5,674 nt of DNA from Gemmatimonadota bacterium (GTDB lineage: Bacteria > Gemmatimonadota > Gemmatimonadetes > Palauibacterales > Palauibacteraceae): the NCBI GenBank assembly GCA_029863105.1, contig JAOTWC010000110.1, positions 1 to 5,674 of the forward strand, given 5' to 3'. Each line of letters opens with the position of its first letter. Within the stretch, counting starts at the first letter, position 1. Shown here piece after piece: positions 1 to 5,674 of the stretch. A program made the translations under genes and the position numbers. The notes under the pieces were generated by a model. That model did no database searches and had not been told where the DNA came from. It saw only the letters and a list, made by a program, of their open reading frames with translations.

Positions 1-1599
1 GAAGTCGACGATCAGATCGGCCCGAATCTTCGATCCGGCGAACGGGGCCAGGTGCCGATTCCAGCTCACGGTCACCCGTGTGTCGCGACCCTCCACAATG
101 GGTGTGAGCGGCCGGGGAACCGTATGCCCCAACGGATTGAGCTCCAGGGTGGCCGCGTGTTGCTCCGCGGTCGAGACCGCAATGCCCGCCGTGCCGCCGG
201 CCACCGGTCCACGTACCCGGGCGCGCGCTCCCGATTCGAAGTACGGGTCCAGGAAGTCGTCCCCGCGAAGCAGGGCGCCCCCGGTGGCCACCAGACCCGA
301 GGCCGCCGTCCAGGGACCGATATCCGCCGGACGATCGATGAATCCTTCCACTCCGAACCGGAACTCGCCGAAGCGGGCCCCCAGGAGCGCGGAGCCTTCG
401 TACGTACCTGGGCCGAACGCGAATCCGCTGCCCGCGGCGACGTGCCACTGACCGTTCACGTCGTACCGCGCTCCGATGCCGAGGAACAGACCTTCCGCGC
501 GGCGAACCCGGAGCAGCGATGAGGTCGACGGCACCTGCAGCCGCAGGCGTGATGTCCCACCGAGGTACCGACCGCGAACTACGCGGGCGGCATCGGAGCG
601 GATGCGCTCGAACAGGGCGGAATCTGCGCGCAACAGTTCCGGGGCCCCATCGGCCTCCTCGGTACGCCAGCCCATGTAGCGGCGCAATTCAGAGTCCGCC
701 ACGGCATCCACGCGATGCCCCAGAGGTATCCACACCTCGTCGGACGGATTCAGATCCCAGCTGAGAACTCGATAACTGGCCCGGATCGTTCCCCCAAACG
801 GCAGGTCGAGAAACCGGATCTGTCGGCGCACTTCGACGTGCTGCACGGCAGGCAGCCAGACCCGATTGCTGACCAGCGCGTTCTGGAGATCGACGCTCAC
901 CGACCGAACGGTCGGATCCACGTACGACACGGGAGTGAACGTCACGGCGAGCCGCGCCACCGCGAACGATTTTCGCTCGATGTCGAGCGTTCCCACGACC
1001 CCGGCACTGTCCGCACTCAGCGGCCGGACCTGGATACGGTACAGCTCGGTCAGCTTCCCTCCGAGCCGCATGCTGAGTGAGTCCGTCAGTCGATACTCGT
1101 ACACTTGTGGAGCACCGGGGGCCACGGGACTCAGCACATCGCGTACCTCGTCGCCGTCGCCGATGCGGATTCTGTCCCCGAAATTGTCGACCACGAGGCT
1201 CAGGTGATCGATGTGGTACTTTATGTTCGTCGGCAACCAGCTCATATCGCGCCGGCCGACGATCGTCTGGCGGGAACCGACACCTCGGCGCCAGTGCAAC
1301 TGCAGGGCGATTCGATCAGACCGTACCGCCTGGTCACCCGTACCGTCCCCGTACTCCGCCAGGTAGTGGACCTGGCCCTCCGCATACGCGGAAAACCGCT
1401 CGAGATCGTTGTCCCGACCCGTTCTCCTGGCATCGATTGCCGCCAGCACGAGTTCGCGGCTGCGCGCGTCGTTCCACGCGGCGTCCTGCACGGCCGCGGC
1501 AAGAGGTTGCGTCGCACCGACGACGAGAAGAAGACCGAAGAACAGCCGGGTCAGGGCCTGGACGCGCCCTGGGGACGCGATCGGGGTTGGAGAGCTCAC
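1..1599 (-). CDS. DUF5686-like outer-membrane beta-barrel protein, C-terminus cut off by window edge
   Basis: The reverse strand is open without a stop for 533 codons from a GTG at 1599 to the left edge, so the C-terminus is missing. Residues 1-36 look like a Sec signal peptide: Arg12 and Arg18, a hydrophobic core at about 19-28 (LFFGLLLVVG), and an AAA cleavage site ending at residue 36. The mature part begins with a helical stretch (about 40-80) of the form seen at the start of DUF5686-type proteins. Next comes a beta-rich region (about 165-290) with YEYRLTDSLSM, LYRIQVRPLS, GTLDIERKSFAVARL and NRVWLPAVQHVEVRR, the pattern I recognise from the family. From about residue 365 onward, alternating strands rich in Gly and aromatics (GLFLGIGARY, GARFGEFRFGVEGF) suggest an outer-membrane barrel. 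The substrate or role is unknown; I see no enzyme motif. The ribosome site is weak (AGG about 11 bases before GTG), and no ATG or GTG lies in frame in the short stretch I checked upstream. It diverges from the HD-domain gene. A member of another large surface-antigen family remains possible. Confidence 0.82.
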   Translation of the reverse strand, partial: MSSPTPIASPGRVQALTRLFFGLLLVVGATQPLAAAVQDAAWNDARSRELVLAAIDARRTGRDNDLERFSAYAEGQVHYLAEYGDGTGDQAVRSDRIALQLHWRRGVGSRQTIVGRRDMSWLPTNIKYHIDHLSLVVDNFGDRIRIGDGDEVRDVLSPVAPGAPQVYEYRLTDSLSMRLGGKLTELYRIQVRPLSADSAGVVGTLDIERKSFAVARLAVTFTPVSYVDPTVRSVSVDLQNALVSNRVWLPAVQHVEVRRQIRFLDLPFGGTIRASYRVLSWDLNPSDEVWIPLGHRVDAVADSELRRYMGWRTEEADGAPELLRADSALFERIRSDAARVVRGRYLGGTSRLRLQVPSTSSLLRVRRAEGLFLGIGARYDVNGQWHVAAGSGFAFGPGTYEGSALLGARFGEFRFGVEGFIDRPADIGPWTAASGLVATGGALLRGDDFLDPYFESGARARVRGPVAGGTAGIAVSTAEQHAATLELNPLGHTVPRPLTPIVEGRDTRVTVSWNRHLAPFAGSKIRADLIVDF

Positions 1600-1653
1600 G
1601 GTTGGAAGTACCTGCGAGTGCAGCGGGGGTTTCGTCGCGATCCTGAGCCTGTC

Positions 1654-1662
1654 GGGAGGAGG
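1654..1662 (+). promoter_or_regulatory. Strong Shine-Dalgarno-like run (GGGAGGAGG)
   Basis: This purine run, with two overlapping GGAGG cores, is the best ribosome-binding sequence I noticed in the gaps between genes. It lies 52 bases before the ATG of the HD-domain gene, too far to serve that start directly. It is well placed for a TTG at 1665 (5 bases from the first core). The downstream ATG has no recognisable ribosome site of its own, so this run may load ribosomes onto a leader ORF coupled to the HD gene. A chance GA-rich run is the alternative. Confidence 0.4.
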
Positions 1663-1664
1663 TG

Positions 1665-1718
1665 TTGATCGGCCGGGCTGGACAAGCCGTCGGCCGCACC
1701 CCAGCGTGCGCGCCATGA
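1665..1718 (+). CDS. Possible 17-codon leader ORF overlapping the HD gene start
   Basis: Reading from TTG at 1665 gives a 17-residue peptide (MIGRAGQAVGRTPACAP) that stops at TGA 1716-1718. That TGA overlaps the ATG of the HD-domain gene in the classic ATGA arrangement used for translational coupling. A GTG at 1662 is in the same frame but too close to the purine run. The strong Shine-Dalgarno-like run just upstream, and the lack of one before the ATG at 1715, support the idea. The peptide has no recognisable domain, and its length is well within what occurs by chance in GC-rich DNA. The act of translation, rather than the peptide, would be the function. Confidence 0.25.
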   Translation: MIGRAGQAVGRTPACAP

Positions 1719-3052
1719 GGCCCAACGAGGGTGGAATCGTTCGGACGGTGAGAGATCCGCTGTGGCAGAACATCGGGCTCGATCGAGCCGCCGCCGCGAT
1801 CGTGGACACACCGGAGTTTCAGCGCCTGCGACACGTCAAGCAGCTGGGATTCGCGCATCTCGTGTATCCGGGCGCGTTTCACACCCGATTTCTGCATGCG
1901 CTCGGCGTATATCACCTCACGGGTCGTGCGATCGATGCTCTCCGTTCGCGCGGCGCTCTGGCGGAGCTGACGTCCGACCAGCTCGCAGCCATTCCGGTTG
2001 TCCGTCTGGCGGCCCTGCTGCACGACATCGGCCATTATCCGTTTTCCCACGCAATGGAGGAATTGGAGGCCGACGCAATCCCCGGTCATCACGAAGAACT
2101 GGCTGAGCAGTTCCTGGCGGCGCCGGCGATTCGGACGGTTCTCGCGGACGTGGGTCCGCACGCGGCTGCTGAGGTCGGCGAACTGATTCGGGGTACGTCG
2201 AGCCATCCGCTGCAGGGGCTCGTATCTGGATCGCTTGACCTCGACAAGATCGACTACCTGCGGCGCGACTCCCTGTTCTGCGGTGTACCGTACGGGGCAG
2301 TCGACGTCGATCGGCTGCTCGATTCGCTGACGCTGGCGCGCGAATCTGAGCACGCCGAGCTGGAGGTGGCGGTCACGGAGAAGGGAATCAGTGCCCTGGA
2401 ATCACTCCTGTTCGCCAAGTACCAGATGTTCAGAAACGTCTACTGGCACCATGCCGTCCGGGCTGCGACGGTGACGTTTCGGCGTCTCATCGAGGGAGCG
2501 CTGGAGCAAGGGTTTCTCAAGCGCGACGAACTCATGGGTCCCACGGATGAGGAGCTGCTTGGAACGCTGCAGGCCCGTCTCGAATCCGCACCCGGTCCCA
2601 CCGAGGCTACCGCCGTGCTTGGGGGCCTTCTCAGGGGGATCGTGCAACGCCGCCTGCCCAAGCGGGCGCTGGAACTGTTTGGCGATGAGCTGCCGACGGA
2701 GCTGGCGGACTGGATACCGGGGCGGCGCGATCTCGTCCGGCTCGTGGAGGATCGGCTCGCGGCAGAACTGGGGCGCCGACCGGGAGAGGTTCTGGTGGAT
2801 TATCCGTCGAATCCGCGCATGTTGGAGCTGCGATTGCTGCTGGTCCGGCGGAGGGGTGAGGTCCAGCGGCTCACTTCGGAGGGTGAGGCGGGTCTCATCG
2901 ACCTGCCGCGACTCGGGAGATCCCTTCATCATACCACTAGGGTCCTGCGCGTATTCACGCTCGATCGTGCGGAGCCCATCGAGCCGGGACCGCTGCTGGA
3001 CCTGTTTCGCCTGGACGCGGAGTCTGCCGAAGCCCACCTGGAATCAGGTTGA
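1715..3052 (+). CDS. HD-domain phosphohydrolase, COG1078 / dNTP triphosphohydrolase-like
   Basis: The protein has 445 residues, usual for this family of cytoplasmic metal-dependent phosphohydrolases. Characterised relatives (E. faecalis EF1143, more distantly SAMHD1) remove triphosphate from dNTPs; that activity is inferred here. Motifs in order: RDPLWQNIGL at 13-22, the family's opening; FQRLRHVKQLG at 35-45; VYPGAFHTRFLHALGV at 50-65, giving the first metal histidine, His61; the HD pair His103-Asp104 in LLHDIGHYPFSH; His112 and His126 as active-site histidines; and DLDKIDYLRRD at 175-185, where Asp177 matches the last metal ligand (SAMHD1 Asp311). A helical segment with FAKYQMFRNVYWHHAVRAA follows at about 231-249, also typical. 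All core metal ligands are present, so it should be active. ATG 1715 is chosen because it precedes the conserved opening by 12 residues; GTG 1706 is a possible alternative. Neither has a nearby ribosome site, but a strong one lies 52 bases upstream. The 3' end overlaps the convergent phosphatase gene by 9 bases. Confidence 0.93.
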   Translation: MRPNEGGIVRTVRDPLWQNIGLDRAAAAIVDTPEFQRLRHVKQLGFAHLVYPGAFHTRFLHALGVYHLTGRAIDALRSRGALAELTSDQLAAIPVVRLAALLHDIGHYPFSHAMEELEADAIPGHHEELAEQFLAAPAIRTVLADVGPHAAAEVGELIRGTSSHPLQGLVSGSLDLDKIDYLRRDSLFCGVPYGAVDVDRLLDSLTLARESEHAELEVAVTEKGISALESLLFAKYQMFRNVYWHHAVRAATVTFRRLIEGALEQGFLKRDELMGPTDEELLGTLQARLESAPGPTEATAVLGGLLRGIVQRRLPKRALELFGDELPTELADWIPGRRDLVRLVEDRLAAELGRRPGEVLVDYPSNPRMLELRLLLVRRRGEVQRLTSEGEAGLIDLPRLGRSLHHTTRVLRVFTLDRAEPIEPGPLLDLFRLDAESAEAHLESG

Positions 3053-3790
3053 CACCGCTTCGACAGTCACGATCAGTACCGTAATGTTATCGAACCCGCC
3101 GGCCTCATTCGCCGCCGCGACGAGGCTTTCCGCGGCCAGTTCCGGGGTTTCCGCCGTGGCCAGCAGTGCTGCAATCTTCGCATCGGCGACAAGGTCGGTC
3201 AGGCCGTCGGACGCGAGAACGAAGAGGTCCCCGTCCTGGATCTTGCCGGAATACAGGTCGGGTGTGGGTGTCGGGTCCGTGCCGAGTGCGCGCGTGATGA
3301 TGTTGGAGTGCGGGTGGCCCATCGCTTCTTCCGGCTCGATCAGGCCCCGATCGATCTGTTCCTGCACCCACGAATGGTCGTGAGTCACCCGCCGCAAGAC
3401 GTCGTTGCGGAGCAGGTAGGCGCGACTGTCTCCGATGTGGCCGACGAGGAAGTGACCATCCGCCTGGAGGATCAGGACCGTGCAGGTGGTTCCCATCCCG
3501 AGCCTCGTCGGATCCTCTGCGACCTGACGCGAGATCTCCTCGCCGGCGGCGAGGAACGAAGCCACCAGCTGTTCTCCACGTGCCTCCATTGAGCCGCGCG
3601 CCGAACACGCCTCGGCGCCGATCGTCTGGGAGGCTATCGCGCTGGCCACCTCGCCCGCTGCATGCCCACCTATCCCGTCGGCCACCACGAACACGCCCGA
3701 CTCGGGTTTCAGGAATACCGAGTCCTCGTTGCTCGCGCGCACCCGACCTGCGTCGGATAGCGCCGTTCCCGTCCATCCGAATGTGGCCAT
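3044..3790 (-). CDS. PP2C-type Ser/Thr protein phosphatase (Stp/PrpC-like)
   Basis: This 248-residue soluble protein is a complete bacterial PPM/PP2C phosphatase, a Mn/Mg-dependent enzyme that removes phosphate from Ser and Thr of proteins, usually opposing Hanks-type kinases. Motifs in order: SDAGRVRASNEDS at 12-24, with phosphate-binding Arg18 and acidic Glu22-Asp23; VVADGIGGHAAGE at 35-47, with metal ligand Asp38; MGTTCTVLIL at 99-108; HIGDSRAYLLR at 118-128; THDHSWVQEQIDRG at 136-149; NIITRALG at 163-170; LASDGLTDLV at 192-201, with metal ligand Asp195; and GFDNITVLIV at 232-241, with metal ligand Asp234. The length is that of the catalytic domain alone; there is no membrane segment or sensor domain. 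ATG 3790 lies 6 bases after the stop of the upstream lipoprotein gene, with an AGGGA overlapping that stop, so the two are probably one transcript with coupled translation. No kinase gene is visible in the window. The 3' end overlaps the HD gene convergently. Confidence 0.96.
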   Translation of the reverse strand: MATFGWTGTALSDAGRVRASNEDSVFLKPESGVFVVADGIGGHAAGEVASAIASQTIGAEACSARGSMEARGEQLVASFLAAGEEISRQVAEDPTRLGMGTTCTVLILQADGHFLVGHIGDSRAYLLRNDVLRRVTHDHSWVQEQIDRGLIEPEEAMGHPHSNIITRALGTDPTPTPDLYSGKIQDGDLFVLASDGLTDLVADAKIAALLATAETPELAAESLVAAANEAGGFDNITVLIVTVEAVST

Positions 3791-3796
3791 TTGTCC

Positions 3797-4801
3797 CTAA
3801 TTACCGACGGAAACAGGCGTCCCGGTGCCGGACCCCACGAGCTCGATGGAAGAGCAGGCACCTTCTTCTCTCCAGTCGAGGCTGCGGTCGCCATCCTGGT
3901 CGACGCTGGCGGCCAGAACGACATTCGCGTCATCGTGACGAGCTACGAAATCGACGCGTCCGGCCGACGTCGTGATCGCTTCGAGATAGGTGAAGGCCTC
4001 CCGGCCAACACCGTTTCCGTATCGCCGCACCTCCCACCACTCCGGAAAGTAGCCCCGGGTGCGATCGAACCGCGCGAGAACGAACAGCGAGCTGGCCGCG
4101 TTCGCCGGCGATTCGCTGGACAGGTCATCGTTCACGAGATAGGTGGCGGCCATCGCCGGCCGCTCGTCTCCGGGCCACGGAACGGCCACCAGGTCTACGC
4201 GCTGGGCCAGATACGGCCTGCTTTCGCCTCCCCGTCGCAGCAGGTTTTCGGCGAGCACCGGGCCGAAGGTCCGCATCCGATCGTCGGCCTGCGGCGCTTC
4301 CCGAACTGCCGGAACGCCGCCGCTGCCGTCGGCGGACCACGCGAAAGCGTACGCGGGCGGCATCAGCCCCGGCGGCAGTAACGCTTGCCCCCCACCCGTG
4401 GACACACACGCCCCGTCGGGCACCTCCCTCGTCCCGTCGAGGATTACACTGCCGATCCGACGACCGGCGGAGTGGAGGGTCAGTTCGAGGTCTGGCGCGT
4501 AATAGACCGAGTCGAAGCGCGCCCGATACGATTCGTCCATGACCGAGGGTAAGCCGATGGTCGCCGGCACGCCGTCGACCAGGCGCGCCGCAGTCACGAT
4601 GCGTACCCTTCCTTCCGAACCCGTGAAGCGCACAAGATAAAGCAAGTCGGCGTCAGGAAGAGGGTGTTCGATTTCGATCGCCGGTTCGGCGAGCGCCGAA
4701 TCGGCTTCTGGGGCAGGATTCTCGAGCGTGACACTGGCCCCGCCCCAGCCGACGTCGCAGGCGGCGACCGACATGGAGACCAGTACGGCGACGATCAACA
4801 A
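3797..4801 (-). CDS. Uncharacterised lipoprotein, first gene of operon with the PP2C phosphatase
   Basis: I do not recognise this 334-residue protein. The start is hydrophobic (MLIVAVLVSMS) and ends in a lipobox VAAC, so Cys15 would be lipidated and the protein anchored in the cell envelope. Residues 25-50 are rich in Pro, Glu and Ala, like a linker. The rest alternates short beta-like stretches (LLYLVRF, VDLVAVPW, SLFVLARF) with no repeat or enzyme motif I can name. Near the C-terminus, residues 301-312 (DQDGDRSLDWRE) match an EF-hand-type calcium loop at positions 1, 3, 5, 8, 9 and 12, but the usual Gly at position 6 is Arg. Cys132 and Cys316 could form a disulfide. The start is uncertain: the frame opens after a TAG at 4882-4880 and contains no ATG or GTG before the TTG at 4801, so TTG (4801, or the next codon) is used. 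The resulting signal peptide has no Lys or Arg before its core, which is unusual. The stop is 6 bases from the phosphatase ATG. Confidence 0.8.
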   Translation of the reverse strand: MLIVAVLVSMSVAACDVGWGGASVTLENPAPEADSALAEPAIEIEHPLPDADLLYLVRFTGSEGRVRIVTAARLVDGVPATIGLPSVMDESYRARFDSVYYAPDLELTLHSAGRRIGSVILDGTREVPDGACVSTGGGQALLPPGLMPPAYAFAWSADGSGGVPAVREAPQADDRMRTFGPVLAENLLRRGGESRPYLAQRVDLVAVPWPGDERPAMAATYLVNDDLSSESPANAASSLFVLARFDRTRGYFPEWWEVRRYGNGVGREAFTYLEAITTSAGRVDFVARHDDANVVLAASVDQDGDRSLDWREEGACSSIELVGSGTGTPVSVGN

Positions 4802-4876
4802 GGTGCGTGATTCGAACTGCTCGTGCCCGTAGATTTCGCGCCCCCGGCAAGAGATTCGAGACCGATGCGTCAGGCA

Positions 4877-4905
4877 AACCTAGAGCGGCGCATGGCACCG
4901 TTCAA
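4877..4905 (-). promoter_or_regulatory. Possible sigma70-type promoter for the lipoprotein-phosphatase operon
   Basis: On the reverse strand, TTGAAC (4905-4900, four or five consensus -35 bases depending on alignment) is followed by a 17-base spacer and TAGGTT (4882-4877, three of six -10 bases). It points toward the lipoprotein gene and would give a leader of roughly 70 bases before TTG 4801. The spacing is ideal but the -10 box is poor, and a 125-base gap gives some chance of a match this good. It overlaps the region just upstream of the divergent deacetylase gene. Confidence 0.3.
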
Positions 4906-4916
4906 CTAGGGACCTC

Positions 4917-4921
4917 GGGAG
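4917..4921 (+). promoter_or_regulatory. Ribosome-binding site of the deacetylase-family gene (GGGAG)
   Basis: GGGAG ends 5 bases before the ATG at 4927, a normal Shine-Dalgarno spacing. It supports this ATG as the true start, which also agrees with the family's short N-terminal lead before its first conserved strand. Confidence 0.6.
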
Positions 4922-4926
4922 CCCTG

Positions 4927-5674
4927 ATGGATAAGCTGCGGTTTTATCATCACCCCGCGTGCAGTCTCCACGACACCGGGTGGGGACACCCGGAGCACCA
5001 GGGACGACTGCGCGCAGTAGCTCAGGCCGTGGCTGCGGCCCTCCCTGAGCTCCATGAATCGGTCAGGTCGATGGAGGGAGGCGCCCTCGAGCCCGAACTC
5101 GCCCTGCTCGTTCATACGCCGCGCCACGTGGACAACGTCCGCCGGGTCGTCAAACAGGCCGCGGAGGCTGGAACCATGGGCCGACTCGACGTCGATACCG
5201 TGGTTTCGGCGCGATCGTGGGAGGCCGCTTTGGGAGCTGCTGGATGCACGGTCGACGCCGTGACGGCGGTCCTGTCGGGAGCGGCGCGCACCGCGTTCTG
5301 CGCCGTCCGCCCGCCGGGTCATCACGCCGAGTCGGACCGGGCCATGGGGTTCTGTCTTCTCAACAACGTGGCGATCGGCGCGGCCGTTGCGCGGGATCGT
5401 GGCCTGGCCAACCGCATCCTCATCGTGGATTGGGACGTACACCACGGCAACGGCACGCAGGAGATCTTCTATTCCGACCCGAACGTATACTACCTGTCGA
5501 TGCACCAGAGCCCGCACTATCCAGGCACCGGAGCTTCTTCCGAGCGGGGAGAGGGCGAAGGTGCGGGCACCACACGCAACCTGCCGATGGGTCCTGGTCT
5601 GCAGCCCGACGCCTACGTGGAGACCCTGCTCGATGGGCTCGGGGAGGTGGCGCAGGAGTTCCGGCCCGACCTGC
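4927..5674 (+). CDS. Histone deacetylase / AcuC / acetylpolyamine amidohydrolase family enzyme, class II type, C-terminus cut off
   Basis: The first 249 residues of a zinc-dependent deacetylase-fold hydrolase are present; the last part (family members are usually about 300-380 residues) lies beyond the right edge. Motifs in order: FYHHPACSLHDTG at 6-18; WGHPEHQGRL at 19-28, a variant of the usual HPE-x-x-x-RL; RPPGHHAE at 128-135, with the catalytic pair His132-His133; GFCLLNNVAI at 141-150; IVDWDVHHGNGTQ at 166-178, with zinc ligands Asp170 and His172; and SMHQSPHYPGTG at 191-202, followed by a glycine-rich loop. The third zinc ligand, an Asp further on, is outside the window. DWDVHHGNG and RPPGHHA are the class II forms. 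Bacterial relatives deacylate proteins, polyamines or other small amides, and the true substrate cannot be told from sequence alone. The ATG has a good ribosome site. The gene diverges from the lipoprotein-phosphatase operon; no clear promoter is visible for it. Confidence 0.95.
   Translation, partial: MDKLRFYHHPACSLHDTGWGHPEHQGRLRAVAQAVAAALPELHESVRSMEGGALEPELALLVHTPRHVDNVRRVVKQAAEAGTMGRLDVDTVVSARSWEAALGAAGCTVDAVTAVLSGAARTAFCAVRPPGHHAESDRAMGFCLLNNVAIGAAVARDRGLANRILIVDWDVHHGNGTQEIFYSDPNVYYLSMHQSPHYPGTGASSERGEGEGAGTTRNLPMGPGLQPDAYVETLLDGLGEVAQEFRPDL
4976..4993 (+). other. Perfect 7-bp hairpin with GGGA (GNRA-type) tetraloop inside the deacetylase-family gene
   Basis: CCGGGTG (4976-4982) and CACCCGG (4987-4993) are exact reverse complements separated by GGGA. 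The RNA would form a GC-rich stem closed by a GNRA-class tetraloop about 50 bases into the coding sequence. It covers codons 17-23, including the conserved HPE motif, so part of the pairing is forced by the protein. Whether it affects translation cannot be judged from one sequence. Confidence 0.35.

Noticed and set aside
52..522. Plus-strand ORFs across positions 52-1668
   Set aside because: They are Arg/Pro/Ser-rich with no domains. The minus-strand frame here has a signal peptide, family motifs and no stops over 1599 bases.
580..594. Shared 15-mer (TACGCGGGCGGCATC) at about 580 and again at about 4350
   Set aside because: Only two copies, inside unrelated genes and read in different codon phases; this is expected occasionally in GC-rich coding DNA and shows no repeat structure around it.
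1409..1714. In-frame upstream extension of the HD-domain ORF to an ATG at 1409
   Set aside because: The extra 102 residues have low-complexity shadow composition, overlap the signal-peptide end of the minus-strand gene, and precede the family's normal N-terminal motif.
1600..1714. Search for promoters in the divergent gap between the DUF5686-like and HD genes
   Set aside because: Candidates such as reverse-strand TTGTCC or forward-strand TTGGAA have no acceptable -10 box at 16-18 bases, so none is reported.
1334..2353. Long reverse-strand ORF of 339 codons opposite the HD-domain gene and the start of the DUF5686-like gene
   Set aside because: It lies across two well-supported genes in other frames, has no recognisable domain and shows Arg/Pro/Gln-rich shadow composition typical of GC-rich DNA.
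4653..4898. Reverse-strand 81-codon ORF starting in the divergent gap, considered as a true start for the lipoprotein through a frameshift
   Set aside because: Joining it to the lipoprotein frame does not give a better signal peptide, and its downstream part is Arg-rich shadow sequence.
4802..4900. tRNA-like fragments (TTCGAAT and a 3' GCACC) on the reverse strand of the divergent gap
   Set aside because: The bases around TTCGAAT do not form a T-stem, and no acceptor, D or anticodon arms can be paired.

Overview
The window is GC-rich, gene-dense bacterial chromosome. Five protein-coding genes fill almost all of it, and two of them run off the ends. The first gene closely resembles the signal-peptide plus DUF5686-like outer-membrane proteins I associate with Gemmatimonadota. 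Together with the high GC and the GTG and TTG starts, this suggests a diderm bacterium of that phylum or a relative. That placement is an inference from family resemblance, not a database result.

Layout. (1) Positions 1-1599, minus strand: the N-terminal 533 codons of a secreted, DUF5686-like, probably beta-barrel outer-membrane protein, open at the left edge. (2) Positions 1600-1714: a 115-base divergent gap. It contains a very strong Shine-Dalgarno-like run placed too far from the next annotated start, and a possible 17-codon leader ORF that would overlap that start as ATGA. (3) Positions 1715-3052, plus strand: an HD-domain phosphohydrolase of the COG1078 / dNTPase-like type. (4) Positions 3044-3790, minus strand: a complete PP2C-type Ser/Thr protein phosphatase, converging on the HD gene with a 9-base overlap of coding ends. 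(5) Positions 3797-4801, minus strand: an unrecognised lipoprotein only 6 bases upstream of the phosphatase, almost certainly co-transcribed with it. (6) Positions 4802-4926: a 125-base divergent gap with one plausible minus-strand promoter. (7) Positions 4927-5674, plus strand: the first 249 codons of a class II-type histone deacetylase / acetoin-utilization family zinc hydrolase, open at the right edge.

How the genes fit together. The lipoprotein and phosphatase form a two-gene operon. The deacetylase-family gene diverges from it across a short shared control region, so two predicted removers of protein or small-molecule modifications (phosphate and acyl) sit back to back. The HD enzyme is predicted to act on nucleotides. 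Nothing ties all the genes into one pathway, and I see no mobile elements, CRISPR array, rRNA or credible tRNA. Most of the window is ordinary chromosome. The points most worth a second look are the candidate leader ORF before the HD gene, the unknown lipoprotein coupled to the phosphatase, and the unusual start of that lipoprotein.
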